Source of the DNA: Actinomycetes bacterium
GTDB taxonomy: Bacteria; Actinomycetota; Acidimicrobiia; Acidimicrobiales; Acidimicrobiaceae
DNA: 64,000 nucleotides
Assembly (NCBI GenBank): GCA_021806545.1
Contig: JAJZXI010000002.1
Location: 1 to 64,000, forward strand
Direction of reading: 5' to 3'
Below, piece by piece: positions 17,515-26,140 of the stretch. The notes beneath the pieces were generated by a model. That model worked only from the letters and a program-made list of their open reading frames with translations, was not told the origin of the DNA and did not search any database. Position 1 is the first letter of the stretch, and each line of letters opens with the position of its first letter. Both the position numbers and the translations under genes were made by a program.

Positions 17515-18033
17515 ATGGACTTGCTGCGGTCACTTGATGAGTGGGACAACAAGGGTGTTTGGGCCTTCGACCTCCCCAGGCTTGAGCTGATTTTTTCCGA
17601 GGCACCAGGTAGCCTCAACACGGCATTGATGCGTCATGCCAAGGCGGGGGTCATTACTCGGGTAGCCCGAGGCATCTATGTGAACCCCAGGGCACGTAGC
17701 ATGCCCGCAGAACCGCTCCTAGCGCTCGTGTCGATCATGCGCCCGTACGAGTTTTCCTACCTGTCGCTAGAGTCCGTGCTGTCTGATGCGGGGTGGATCT
17801 CACAGATTCCGTTCTGCTACACCTTCATGAGTACGGGACGTAGTTCCACGTTCGATACGCCAATCGGGGCGGTAGAGTTTACTCATACTAGAAGGGATCT
17901 GAAACCGCCAGAGGTGGTTTTCGATAGGGTTCGTGGCGTCCACTTAGCCACGCCAGAGCGCGCCTATCAAGATCTGCGTTATGTTAGGCGCAATCTGAAT
18001 ATGGTAGAAAACCCCAGCAAAGAGGCGTCATGA
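17515..18033 (+). CDS. abiEi: Type IV toxin-antitoxin system antitoxin, AbiEi family
   Basis: 172 residues. The N-terminal winged-helix part (FSEAPGSLNTALMRHAKAG, ITRVARGIYVNPRA) is typical of AbiEi antitoxins. A C-terminal part follows with YLSLESVLSDAGWI and VHLATPERAYQDLRYV. AbiEi represses its own promoter and neutralises AbiEii without direct complex formation. The ATG at 17515 is preceded by an AT-rich leader. Its stop overlaps the toxin start (ATGA). Its composition appears lower in GC than the flanking chromosome, consistent with horizontal acquisition. Confidence 0.88.
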   Translation: MDLLRSLDEWDNKGVWAFDLPRLELIFSEAPGSLNTALMRHAKAGVITRVARGIYVNPRARSMPAEPLLALVSIMRPYEFSYLSLESVLSDAGWISQIPFCYTFMSTGRSSTFDTPIGAVEFTHTRRDLKPPEVVFDRVRGVHLATPERAYQDLRYVRRNLNMVENPSKEAS

Positions 18034-18938
18034 TCGCGTCGGACTTCACATCGCTGATCGACTTAGCGCGGCAGATCGCCAGAGAGCGACAAGCAGGTTT
18101 ACCCTCGGTCATCAAAGAGTTACTCCATTATGAAATCCTGCACACTCTCATGGAGAGTGGAAGCGCTACACGCCTAGTTTTCCAGGGCGGCACAGCACTG
18201 AGGTTATGTCACGGTGGTGTCCGCTATTCCGAGGACCTGGACTTTGCTGGCGGATTAGAATTCAACCCTAGTATCATGGAGCCTTTTGTAGAGCGAACGA
18301 AGGAAAGCGTTAGTAGCCGTTATGGATTGCGTATGGAGGTGTCAAAATACCTTCCAAATTCGACGAACAGTGTTCCAGCTAGCCGATGGAAGGCCAAAGT
18401 ACAATTGCCACAGTTGGATCGATCTGCCAAGCAGGGTTATCTCATCCGAGTTGAAGTAGCCCGGATTCCGGTGTACTCCAGTGAAGTGGTGCAGGTGCGC
18501 ACCATGTCCGACAATGTGCCATATGCCTATCGATCAATCTTGATAAAGTCAGAGTCCAAGCAGGAGATTCTAGCGGACAAGCTAGTTGCACTGGCGGCAC
18601 AACCGTACGTCAAGCAAAGGGATTTATGGGATATTCATATGCTGACACGAACCGGGGTAACTCTCAATATCGAGTTCATTGAATGGAAAATACGCGATTA
18701 CTCCCTGGATAGATCTCATATAATTCAAGCTCTCCAGAACAGAGGCAAACAGCTGAGTAGCCAGGCGGCCGTCGTGGCATTCCAGCAGGAAATGCTGAGA
18801 TTCGTCGAAGGACCACATCGGGCGATGATCCAAGATGTTTCAGGCGTGCGCCAAATGCTGTCTGTCGTGACGGAGGTTGCAGACGGTGTTCTCGATCAGT
18901 TAGCGTCGGACCATTCGCTCTCGTCAGAGGGAGAGTAG
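18030..18938 (+). CDS. abiEii: Type IV toxin, AbiEii/AbiGii nucleotidyltransferase family
   Basis: 302 residues. The nucleotidyltransferase core shows FQGGTALRL and RYSEDLDF, the GS-like and DxD motifs of the AbiEii fold. KSESKQEILADKLVALA and KQRDLWDIHML are the conserved Lys/Asp-containing motifs III and IV. Related toxins transfer nucleotides to RNA (MenT-type enzymes modify tRNA acceptor ends) and cause reversible growth arrest; AbiE systems can give phage resistance. It overlaps the antitoxin by 4 bases. All active-site motifs look intact, so the pair is probably functional. Confidence 0.9.
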   Translation: MIASDFTSLIDLARQIARERQAGLPSVIKELLHYEILHTLMESGSATRLVFQGGTALRLCHGGVRYSEDLDFAGGLEFNPSIMEPFVERTKESVSSRYGLRMEVSKYLPNSTNSVPASRWKAKVQLPQLDRSAKQGYLIRVEVARIPVYSSEVVQVRTMSDNVPYAYRSILIKSESKQEILADKLVALAAQPYVKQRDLWDIHMLTRTGVTLNIEFIEWKIRDYSLDRSHIIQALQNRGKQLSSQAAVVAFQQEMLRFVEGPHRAMIQDVSGVRQMLSVVTEVADGVLDQLASDHSLSSEGE

Positions 18939-19147
18939 GGTATCACCAGATATCAACCTTGAGGGTAAAGAAAGAAATTGGCCATGACATTGAGGGCGCT
19001 AATCTCCTTTAGCCAGGGGGTTCGGGGAGTCATTACGTAGGTTGTAACTCCCTTTTCGCGATGTACCCAACGACCTATTCGCGGCCATGCATCGGCACTC
19101 GTAGGGTGATGGTGAGGCAAGGCGGAATCCTTCCAAGAAACGAGACC

Positions 19148-19405
19148 ATGTCGATCCGCTCTCCGATACCCAATGGCGCACTGACCATCGACTCGCCGCT
19201 CGGTCCGATCGCACTGGGCGCTGCGGGTCATCATCTCGTTGGCGTCGACTTTCTTGCGGCGTCAGAGTTGTCCCACACTGCTACGAACATTTCGGCAACC
19301 CTCCTCAAGGCTGCGCGACAGCTTGATGCCAATTTCGCAGGCAACCTTCAGGACATCGCTCTCCCGACACATGCCGCTAGCACGGACTTCCAGCAACACG
19401 TCTGA
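19148..19405 (+). pseudogene. Truncated methylated-DNA-protein cysteine methyltransferase (ogt-like), N-terminal part only
   Basis: The frame from ATG 19148 gives TIDSPLGPIALGAAG, AARQLDANFAGNLQDIALP and STDFQQHV, which is the N-terminal ribonuclease-H-like domain and start of the second domain of Ogt-type O6-alkylguanine-DNA methyltransferases. The expected W after FQQxV, the helix-turn-helix and the PCHR active-site motif are missing: the frame stops at 19403-19405, and 13 bases later the sequence becomes a copy of the 3' end of the nearby MFS gene. It cannot repair DNA. Confidence 0.72.
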
Positions 19406-19418
19406 ATGCACTCGAGCA

Positions 19419-19566
19419 GATACCGCCGCCCTATTGGGTTTGGTAGTGGCAGGTGTGGCGGTGTGGTTAGGCCGACGAGAACTCTCTGAGGGCAGGACCC
19501 TCCAAACAACGCGCCCCTTTGACCGGGAGTTTTCTTTGGCTCGTTCGCAGAGAAGCCGACGAGCCG
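19419..19566 (+). repeat. Upstream direct-repeat copy of MFS gene 3' end (148 bp)
   Basis: This matches 20976-21133 almost base for base (offset 1557), apart from a few substitutions and a missing 10 bases after GAGGGCA, between two GCA triplets. The copy encodes AALLGLVVAGVAVWLGRRELSEG, the end of the MFS transporter, then shifts frame because of the 10-bp deletion. Confidence 0.88.
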
Positions 19567-19775
19567 GCGGAGGCATCACAGGTATTGGTGGCTCCGCAAC
19601 GCGAACTCATTCCTCCAGACCTATCACGGCCCCGGCTTATCCTCCATCCGCAGTATGCTCAAGCCAACGTGTCAAGTTGTTGTCTGCATTCCTCAACGTC
19701 AAGGAGGAGACCGTGGTAACTGATCAGGCCGATGTTCGTTCATTAGTTTACGTTGACGCAGAGATCACCTGCTAG

Positions 19776-21089
19776 ATGGGTGGGGGTGATCTGGGTCGAC
19801 AACGCAAGGGCGGTCGCTGGACCATCCTAGGAAACCGACGCTTTGCGATGTGGCTCGTGGGCCAGGGAGTGTCGAACACCGGTTCGACGCTCACGGTTGC
19901 GTTGGCCCCAATCATCGCCGTAGTTGTCCTGCACGCGCCGTCCGAGGAGGTGGGACTGATCGTGGCAACATCGTTGGGGTGCACCGCTGCAGCCCGACCT
20001 GCGGCTGCCGTGTTCGCGGAGAGATCCCGCATTAGAATTCGTGTGCTCTTGGTGATCAACATCGTGTCGGCCGTGGTTATTGGGCTGATTCCACTGTTCT
20101 GGATCTGCGGGGCCTTGTCACTCGCCGCGTTTTGGATCATCATTGCCGTCAACGGACTGGCGGGTGGAGTTTTTGGTGCGTATTCAGCACCGATGGTGGT
20201 TGACCTCGTCGACAAAGAGTCACTGCCCCAGGCGAGTGGGCTCTTGGGCAGCATGGCGAATATAGCTGGCGTCGCCGGTCCAACCCTCGGTGGGGCCATC
20301 CTCACGATCGTGAGCGCACCGATTGCCCTAGTAGTCGACTCAGCGTCGTTCCTCATCGGAGCAGTCAGCTGTCACCTGGTCCGAGGTGCGTCGAGGTCAG
20401 GCATAGCTCCTCATAAGCCCGCGGATTCGTCGCCACCAGTGCAAAAGATCCCGTCGATGAAGGCCTTTGGCGCCGCCTTCAGAGTGAACGGTGGTAGGCC
20501 TCTCTTGGGTATATTGCTCGCCCTCACGGTAGTAAACGGGCTCGCCCTCAGCGAGTTAACAGTACTTATGATCAGAGGTGCCGGCGTTCCATCTGCGATC
20601 GTCGCCGTCATCGGGGGTCTCGGAGCCGTCGGCGGAGTGTTGGCTGGAGTTTGTGTCGTCTGGATCGCACCGCGGATGGGTAATTACAGAGGCGCGCTCA
20701 TCGGCGCCGCTCTGGCCTCACTAGCGACGATCGCTCTGGCGGTGGTCAAGCCAGGCGGGTTTGCCGTCATCGCGTATGCCATATATGAGATCATGGGAGC
20801 GGGCGGGAGCACGCTGTTGATATCCCTAACCTTCACGCAGGTGATTGGCGGCCTGGCGCCCGTTGAAAGAGCCCGAGGTATCGCTGTCGCGGCGATGCTA
20901 CCCGAGGTTGGTCAAACGATTGGCGCTCTCGTTGGCGGAATCTTCGTCGGTCTCTTAGGGGTAGCCCACTTCTACGATACCGCTGCCCTATTGGGTTTGG
21001 TGGTGGCAGGTGTGGCGGTGTGGTTGGGCCGACGAGAACTCTCTGAGGGCAGCGCCAAGCAGGACCCTCCAAACAACGCGCCCCTTTGA
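19776..21089 (+). CDS. Major facilitator superfamily transporter
   Basis: 437 residues with about 12 hydrophobic segments. The N-terminal half shows NRRFAMWLVGQGVSNTGSTL, the common start of MFS_3-type drug or siderophore exporters (MMR/EntS-like), a RSRIRIRVLLVINIV segment in the place of motif A, and a long cytoplasmic loop around residues 205-235. The substrate is unknown; efflux is likely from family resemblance. ATG 19776 follows a GC-rich leader with a weak ribosome-binding site. The 3' end overlaps the downstream direct repeat, and the gene lies in a decayed accessory zone, so recent rearrangement is likely. Confidence 0.82.
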   Translation: MGGGDLGRQRKGGRWTILGNRRFAMWLVGQGVSNTGSTLTVALAPIIAVVVLHAPSEEVGLIVATSLGCTAAARPAAAVFAERSRIRIRVLLVINIVSAVVIGLIPLFWICGALSLAAFWIIIAVNGLAGGVFGAYSAPMVVDLVDKESLPQASGLLGSMANIAGVAGPTLGGAILTIVSAPIALVVDSASFLIGAVSCHLVRGASRSGIAPHKPADSSPPVQKIPSMKAFGAAFRVNGGRPLLGILLALTVVNGLALSELTVLMIRGAGVPSAIVAVIGGLGAVGGVLAGVCVVWIAPRMGNYRGALIGAALASLATIALAVVKPGGFAVIAYAIYEIMGAGGSTLLISLTFTQVIGGLAPVERARGIAVAAMLPEVGQTIGALVGGIFVGLLGVAHFYDTAALLGLVVAGVAVWLGRRELSEGSAKQDPPNNAPL

Positions 21090-21133
21090 CCGAGAGTTTT
21101 CTTTGGCTCGTTCGCAGAGAAGCCGACGAGCCG
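20976..21133 (+). repeat. Downstream direct-repeat copy containing the MFS gene end (158 bp)
   Basis: This is the intact partner of 19419-19566. It contains the last about 38 codons of the MFS gene, the stop (21087-21089) and 44 bases beyond. A short inverted repeat (GGCTCGT...ACGAGCC) is present in both copies. Confidence 0.88.
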
Positions 21134-21353
21134 CTAGATCCGACGACATCCGATTGTCGAGCATGTCGACGGCGCCAACATCGCGCAAGGTGTCAGCGAG
21201 ATCGGCGCCGCTCCCTGGCCACCAAGACGGCCAGTTGGCGCCGGGTGGTTGCCGAATAGCCATGGCTTACTGGTAATTGCTCCGCTACCAAAACACTCGC
21301 ACAACCTCCGCGTTGCCCGCAACGAGACGGGTGACCTCAAGTCGCGGGATAGA

Positions 21354-22268
21354 TCAGGCGATTGCCGCGGGCACCGATGCAGTACCAGCGCTCTTGGATC
21401 GAGGATGAGCACGCCCAATGCGGATCGTGGTTGCGGCCAACGTATTGGTTCCACTCACCTGTCCTCGCGCAACGATGAAGGCTCCTACTGTCACTGATGA
21501 CTCGGAGCCCGCAGCCTTACCTACTCGATAGTGCGTTGAGGCGTTGGTATCAATGGTCGCCGTCAGTCCGTGGGCAAGTCGAAGGCTGATATTGCTACCG
21601 GCCACCGACGTGACGACGCCCGCATATCGCTCTTGATGAATAACGATCAAGCTGGCATCAAGAGCCGCTCCGCTGGCAGTGACCGTACCACGCGCAGTAA
21701 CGATCTCGCCTACGCCAAGGGCACTCGAGGCTACCGATGATCCCGCTTCACGATAGTTCGTAGCGCTACTTGTGTCGAGCGTTCGCACCAGACCGAACCG
21801 ATTCGCAATGGTGACCGCAGTGCCGCTGACGCCCGTGACTCTCCCAACTACCGTCGGCACCATCACCCGCACGGCAGCCGCGATGCTCGTCGATGGCGTT
21901 GTCGTCCTCACACGAACGTAGTCTCCATCGGCTAAGGTAGAGGCGCCAATCGCGCTGGTGCCTCTGCGATAGGCGGTAGTACTCGTAAGGTCAAAGGTTT
22001 GAGTAACTCCCCCGGGCGTGCGGATGGTGAGGGTCTGTGCGGTAACACCCACAACCTGTCCTCCAACAAGATGACGATGGTGACGATACTTATTGGGCCT
22101 GACACGATGACCAGTAGTGACCGAGGAAGGAAGCGTGGCAGCGACTTGACCAGTGGTGTTGTCATGGCCGCCCACCGCAACGACTCCGGCTCCAACCAAG
22201 CAGATTGCACCCATCCCTACCGCAACCCGAATGATGGCCTTCTTGTGCACACGAACAGATCTCTTCAT
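21354..22268 (-). CDS. Exported DUF5666-type repeat protein
   Basis: About 304 residues. ATG 22268 has AAAGGAG eight bases upstream; the longer open frame is not supported. There is an N-terminal positively charged signal/anchor (MKRSVRVHKKAIIRVAVGM, then a hydrophobic stretch to about residue 33), after which the protein is outside the membrane. It contains about four repeats of the DUF5666 pattern: GxVVGVTAQTLTI, GRVTGVSGTAVTI and GVVTSVAGSNISL, each followed by a predicted beta unit with T-x-Y-R and a VxVRG/IVTARG strand. The function is unknown. It is divergent from a two-component system, a frequent arrangement for envelope sensors and their targets. Confidence 0.75.
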   Translation of the reverse strand: MKRSVRVHKKAIIRVAVGMGAICLVGAGVVAVGGHDNTTGQVAATLPSSVTTGHRVRPNKYRHHRHLVGGQVVGVTAQTLTIRTPGGVTQTFDLTSTTAYRRGTSAIGASTLADGDYVRVRTTTPSTSIAAAVRVMVPTVVGRVTGVSGTAVTIANRFGLVRTLDTSSATNYREAGSSVASSALGVGEIVTARGTVTASGAALDASLIVIHQERYAGVVTSVAGSNISLRLAHGLTATIDTNASTHYRVGKAAGSESSVTVGAFIVARGQVSGTNTLAATTIRIGRAHPRSKSAGTASVPAAIA

Positions 22269-22393
22269 CTGGTGTCTCCTTTCGCAGTGCCTTCTTTTGC
22301 TGTGCCTTCTTGCGAACAGCGCAGCCGTCGAGACATTGAATATCCCGACCTTTCTCGCTACAGTCTGGTTGACCAAGGCAAGAAACGCGTAGC

Positions 22394-22415
22394 AATTCAG
22401 TAAGAATTCAGTAAG
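22394..22415 (+). promoter_or_regulatory. Tandem 11-bp direct repeat, candidate response-regulator operator
   Basis: AATTCAGTAAG occurs twice head to tail (22394-22404 and 22405-22415). A third partial match (TTCAGT at 22430-22435) lies about two further turns downstream. OmpR/PhoB-type regulators bind direct repeats spaced by 11 bases. The site lies in the gap shared by the DUF5666 gene and the two-component genes. Confidence 0.65.
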
Positions 22416-22488
22416 ATCTCCGTTAGCGTTTCAGTGTGCTTTGCATCTTCGTTCTCGCCATGCTGATATTTCGGACTACTATCTCGTG

Positions 22489-23190
22489 ATGACGCCTACG
22501 ATCGCCGGTCAGCCGGTCACTATTCTGGTGGCCGAGGACGACCGCGCAACCCGTGACTCGACTCGGCTCGCTCTAGAGCTGGAGGGTTACCAGGTGGTCA
22601 CGGCCAGCGACGGCAATGAAGCATTAGCCGCCATCGCCAAGGGGCAGTTCCAGCTCATCATCCTCGACGTCATGATGCCGGTACTCGACGGGCTCAGCGT
22701 GTGCCGACGCCTACGAAACGCCAACAACCCGACGCCTATTCTGTTGTTGACGGCCCGGACCGAGGTCAACGACCGGGTCCTCGGCCTTGACGCTGGTGCT
22801 GACGACTATCTCACCAAACCATTCTCACTCGACGAACTCTTCGCTCGTGTGCGCGCCCTGTTGAGACGTTCGGTGCACGCGAACGCGAATCAGTGGTTGG
22901 TAATAGGAGATCTGAGAATTGACGAACGCGGTCGTCGCGTACTTCGAGGAGACCGTGAGCTCGAGCTGACCAAAACCGAGTTCGATCTGCTGCAGCTCTT
23001 GGCGCTCAACGCGGGCACCGTCCTCACTCATCGCGTGATCTACGAGCGCATCTGGGGGTACGACTTGAGCTCAGAGTCCAAGAACCTCGCAGTCTACATT
23101 GGCTATCTGCGCAAAAAGCTGGAACTTCCCGGAGAGCCGAAACTGCTGCGAACCGTCCGCGGCGTCGGCTACACACTGGTGCATCCATGA
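22489..23190 (+). CDS. OmpR/PhoB-type response regulator
   Basis: About 233 residues from ATG 22489 (a GTG lies one codon earlier). The receiver domain shows ILVAEDDRATRDSTRLAL, the phosphoacceptor Asp in LIILDVMMPVLDG, LLTARTE and DDYLTKPF. The winged-helix output domain contains RRVLRGDRELELTKTEFDLL and AVYIGYLRKKLE, then LRTVRGVGYTL. It pairs with the kinase that starts in its last codons (ATGA overlap). It probably acts on the 11-bp repeats upstream, which would make the system autoregulated and could link it to the divergent DUF5666 gene; that is inference. Confidence 0.93.
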   Translation: MTPTIAGQPVTILVAEDDRATRDSTRLALELEGYQVVTASDGNEALAAIAKGQFQLIILDVMMPVLDGLSVCRRLRNANNPTPILLLTARTEVNDRVLGLDAGADDYLTKPFSLDELFARVRALLRRSVHANANQWLVIGDLRIDERGRRVLRGDRELELTKTEFDLLQLLALNAGTVLTHRVIYERIWGYDLSSESKNLAVYIGYLRKKLELPGEPKLLRTVRGVGYTLVHP

Positions 23191-24551
23191 GTCTGCGAAC
23201 CCGTCTGGCCATCGTCCTTGCTGCACTCGCCATCGCAACTGGACTCGTGGTCGCTACGCTCGCCTATACCACCACCTCTCACCAGCTCATGACCTCAGTC
23301 GACATCTCACTGCGATCGACCGCCCGAGCACTACGTACTCGACGGGCTTTGGTGACAGCCAAAGCAACCCCAACTACCCCGACCCCGATCGGTAAGCTGC
23401 ATGCGCATCCCGGGGGACTGCTATCACGGGTGATCGTCGAGATCGTCGAATCAAATGGGGCTGTCGTCTCCATCACTGGTGGTCCAACCCTCGCGGCATC
23501 GCCCCACGACGTGGCGGTCGCGCGCGGTGCGTCACCACGCTGGCTAAGAACACAGCGAGTCGGTGCCAATACCTACCGCGTCTTGACCATCGCGCTCCAT
23601 GGTCACCGCGCGCTCGAAATCGGTCGCAACATCAACGACGTACTCAACTCGCTTGCAGCGCTGCGGACTCGTTTCGTCCTTCTCGTTCTCGGTGCGGCGT
23701 TCGTTGCCGGGATAGTTGGCTATCTCATCGCCGTGGCGCTCAGTCGGCCAATCCTCGGTCTTGCCACCACTATCGCTACACTGCCGACGGTCTCAAACCC
23801 AGATCTCAATCCTCAGGCCAAGCGAAAGGATGAGGTCGGAACGCTAGCGCGTGCATTCCAGCGTGCCCTACGGGCCGTGGAGGACTCCCAGGCACAGCAG
23901 CGTCGACTGATTCAGAACGCCTCCCACGAGCTGAGAACCCCGCTCACCTCGCTGCGCACCAATATCGACCTGTTGCAGCGTTATGACTCTTTGGGTGCCG
24001 ACGATCGCAGCCGGATTCTTGCAGATCTGGGCACAGAGACTCGCGAACTCACAAACCTCCTCACAGAGCTTGTCGACCTCGCGCTGGCCGAACAGCAGAA
24101 CCAGTACGCAACCACGGTCGACCTGCGTCCAGTCGTCGAAACGCTCATTGCCCGCTTCCAGGCACGATCCAAACGTCAGTTCGCAGCCACGATCACCGCC
24201 GCCAGCGTCCCTATTCATGCCTCACCACGAGCCATCGAGCAGGTAGTCGCAAACCTCTTGGACAACGCCATCAAGTTTTCGCCTCCCGACTCGGTCATAA
24301 CCGTCGAACTCACACCGACAAACTTCGAGGTGACAAACCTGGCTGACCCGATCGACGACCTCGATCGAGAACGCATCTTCGAACGCTTCTACCGCACGCC
24401 GGCGGCGCGAGCGATCGACGGTTCTGGGCTCGGACTCGCTATCGTCCGAGAGACGATCACCAGCCTTGGGGGAACGGCCTACGCCTACAGCACGACGACC
24501 GAGGGGCAAAGCTCGGTTACGATCGGGGTGACCCTGCCTACACCGAGATGA
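23187..24551 (+). CDS. Membrane sensor histidine kinase (HAMP-HisKA-HATPase)
   Basis: 454 residues. TM1 is at about 8-28, an extracytoplasmic sensor of about 130 residues follows, and TM2 is near 165-187 (FVLLVLGAAFVAGIVGYLI). A HAMP linker comes next. The phosphoacceptor motif is NASHELRTPLTSLRTNID. The ATPase domain shows VANLLDNAIKFSP (N box), a shortened G1 region around NLADPIDDLDRERIFERFYR (F box), and GSGLGLAIVRETI (G2). The G1 motif DxGxG is replaced by ADPIDD, as happens in some actinobacterial kinases. It is cotranscribed with the response regulator. Confidence 0.9.
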   Translation: MSLRTRLAIVLAALAIATGLVVATLAYTTTSHQLMTSVDISLRSTARALRTRRALVTAKATPTTPTPIGKLHAHPGGLLSRVIVEIVESNGAVVSITGGPTLAASPHDVAVARGASPRWLRTQRVGANTYRVLTIALHGHRALEIGRNINDVLNSLAALRTRFVLLVLGAAFVAGIVGYLIAVALSRPILGLATTIATLPTVSNPDLNPQAKRKDEVGTLARAFQRALRAVEDSQAQQRRLIQNASHELRTPLTSLRTNIDLLQRYDSLGADDRSRILADLGTETRELTNLLTELVDLALAEQQNQYATTVDLRPVVETLIARFQARSKRQFAATITAASVPIHASPRAIEQVVANLLDNAIKFSPPDSVITVELTPTNFEVTNLADPIDDLDRERIFERFYRTPAARAIDGSGLGLAIVRETITSLGGTAYAYSTTTEGQSSVTIGVTLPTPR

Positions 24552-24604
24552 TCAACTTGGGATCGCAGCGGCAACGTCTCACGATAGCCAGTCCTCTCCA
24601 CCAC

Positions 24605-26035
24605 TCACGACGAAGCGCAACATGAAAGTGAGTCGATATCCTGAGTAAAGGACATACCCCCAAGACGAAGCGCCTCCGACATCGTGAGATACGGAGCCCA
24701 GACGGTGGCCAGCTGATCGACGCTGAAGTTCGCCTCGAGTGCGTACACACCGGCGAGAATCACCTCAGAGGCACCGTCGGCGAGCAGATGAATTCCGAGC
24801 ACCCTGCCAGTGTCACCATCGGCCACGATTTTGATGATTCCATCTTCGTCTCGGTTCACGATGGCACGAGGCACCACTGCGAGGTCAAGAGTACGGGATT
24901 CACATCGATAGCCAGCTGCGGTCGCGCGCTCTTGAGTGAGACCGACTGACGCGATCGACGGCGTGGTAAAGGTCACACGTGGCAGCGTTCGGTAGTCGAC
25001 CCTGCGTTTGGCGCCAGTGAGCGCGTTATCAGCAACGATGCTGCCATGTAGACCTGCGACATAGACGAATTGGGGCGCCCCGGTCACGTCACCAGCGGCA
25101 TAGATCCTTTGATTGCTGGTTTGCAAGAACTCGTCGACCACCACCTCACCGTCCGATCCAACCTCCACACCCACGTGTGTCAGGCCAAGCCCGGCGGTAT
25201 TTGGCTCGCGACCCGTCGCCACCAGCAGCGCATCCCCTTCAAAGTGACGAGCCATCGTCGCCTCTTTGATCTCAACTCGGATCGAACCTTGAAAGCGCGA
25301 AACCTTCCCGATGGTCGCAGCCGTCACCACCTCGACCCCTTGATCAGCCAGAACCTGCACCAGAGCAGTCGATATCTCAGGCTCCTCGGTGGCTACGATT
25401 CGATCGCGCACCTCGATAAGGGTAACTGCGGCCCCAAGATGGGCGAAGAGCTGCGCGTACTCTAGACCAATCGCTCCTCCTCCTAACACCAAGAGTCGTT
25501 CAGGAACCGCTGCGAGATCCATTGCCGTGGCAGAGGTGAGATATTCCACGGTGTCAAGACCTGGGATCGGTGGGATCTTCGGCGTCGCTCCCGTTGCGAT
25601 CACCATGTTGGTTGCAACCACCTCGCGCTCTGGAGCACCGGAGACCACGAGGGCGCCCCCTGCAACGAACCGCGCCTGGCCGTTGAGGATCGTAAAGCCG
25701 TACGCTCGTGCGAGATCTTCGTACTTCGCCGTTCGTAGATCATCGACAAGTGCTCGCTTCCCCGCGACCAACGCGTCCATGACAACCGGACCAGCCTGTG
25801 TCGAGATCCCGGGAAACGGCTGCGTCATTGCTCGATGGCGTGTCTCGGCCGCCACGATCAGTGCCTTTGACGGTACGCAGCCGACGTTGACACAGGTGCC
25901 CCCGATCACTCCCTGTTCGATGAGAACGACCTTCGCTCCGAGGCCACTCGCCCGAATCGCTGCCGAGAAGGCAGCGCTGCCGGCTCCAACAATCGCGAGA
26001 TCAGCCACGACTTGCGATCGGTGCACTTGCGTCAT
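24605..26035 (-). CDS. merA: Mercury(II) reductase
   Basis: About 476 residues. ATG 26035 has GGGAGGA upstream. A flavoprotein disulfide reductase: FAD motif AIVGAGSAAFSAAIRA, redox pair GGTCVNVGCVPSKAL, NAD(P)H motif VLGGGAIGLEYAQ, and YAAGDVTGAPQFVYVAG. The C-terminal LSCCASS carries the vicinal cysteines that receive Hg(II) in MerA and distinguish it from dihydrolipoamide dehydrogenase. The N-terminal heavy-metal-associated domain of many MerA proteins is absent. It reduces Hg2+ to volatile Hg0 in the cytoplasm. It is divergent from merR; no merT/merP uptake genes are nearby. Confidence 0.93.
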   Translation of the reverse strand: MTQVHRSQVVADLAIVGAGSAAFSAAIRASGLGAKVVLIEQGVIGGTCVNVGCVPSKALIVAAETRHRAMTQPFPGISTQAGPVVMDALVAGKRALVDDLRTAKYEDLARAYGFTILNGQARFVAGGALVVSGAPEREVVATNMVIATGATPKIPPIPGLDTVEYLTSATAMDLAAVPERLLVLGGGAIGLEYAQLFAHLGAAVTLIEVRDRIVATEEPEISTALVQVLADQGVEVVTAATIGKVSRFQGSIRVEIKEATMARHFEGDALLVATGREPNTAGLGLTHVGVEVGSDGEVVVDEFLQTSNQRIYAAGDVTGAPQFVYVAGLHGSIVADNALTGAKRRVDYRTLPRVTFTTPSIASVGLTQERATAAGYRCESRTLDLAVVPRAIVNRDEDGIIKIVADGDTGRVLGIHLLADGASEVILAGVYALEANFSVDQLATVWAPYLTMSEALRLGGMSFTQDIDSLSCCASS

Positions 26036-26102
26036 AAAAGTCCTCCCACTCCTCGTAACCCACGCCACGCCGGTGAGGGCCCGTGTATCCAAGCGTAGAA
26101 AC

Positions 26103-26133
26103 CCTCCAGTTGACTGGACGGTTCACCTAAAAT
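26103..26133 (+). promoter_or_regulatory. MerR-type operator/promoter between merA and merR
   Basis: The near-perfect dyad CCTCCAGT-TG-ACTGGACGG (about 26103-26120) is the kind of site bound by MerR-family regulators. A TAAAAT (26128-26133) on the plus strand is placed as a -10 for merR and would start transcription close to the ATG at 26141, giving a leaderless message. On the minus strand GTGAAC and a weak -10 flank the dyad with about 19 bases between them, as expected for MerR-activated promoters. Confidence 0.6.
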
Positions 26134-26140
26134 GAACCGC

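Noticed and set aside
21100-21133. Inverted repeat GGCTCGT...ACGAGCC after the MFS gene as terminator
   Set aside because: The stem is only 7 bp with a 14-base loop and no T-tract; it is simply part of the duplicated segment.
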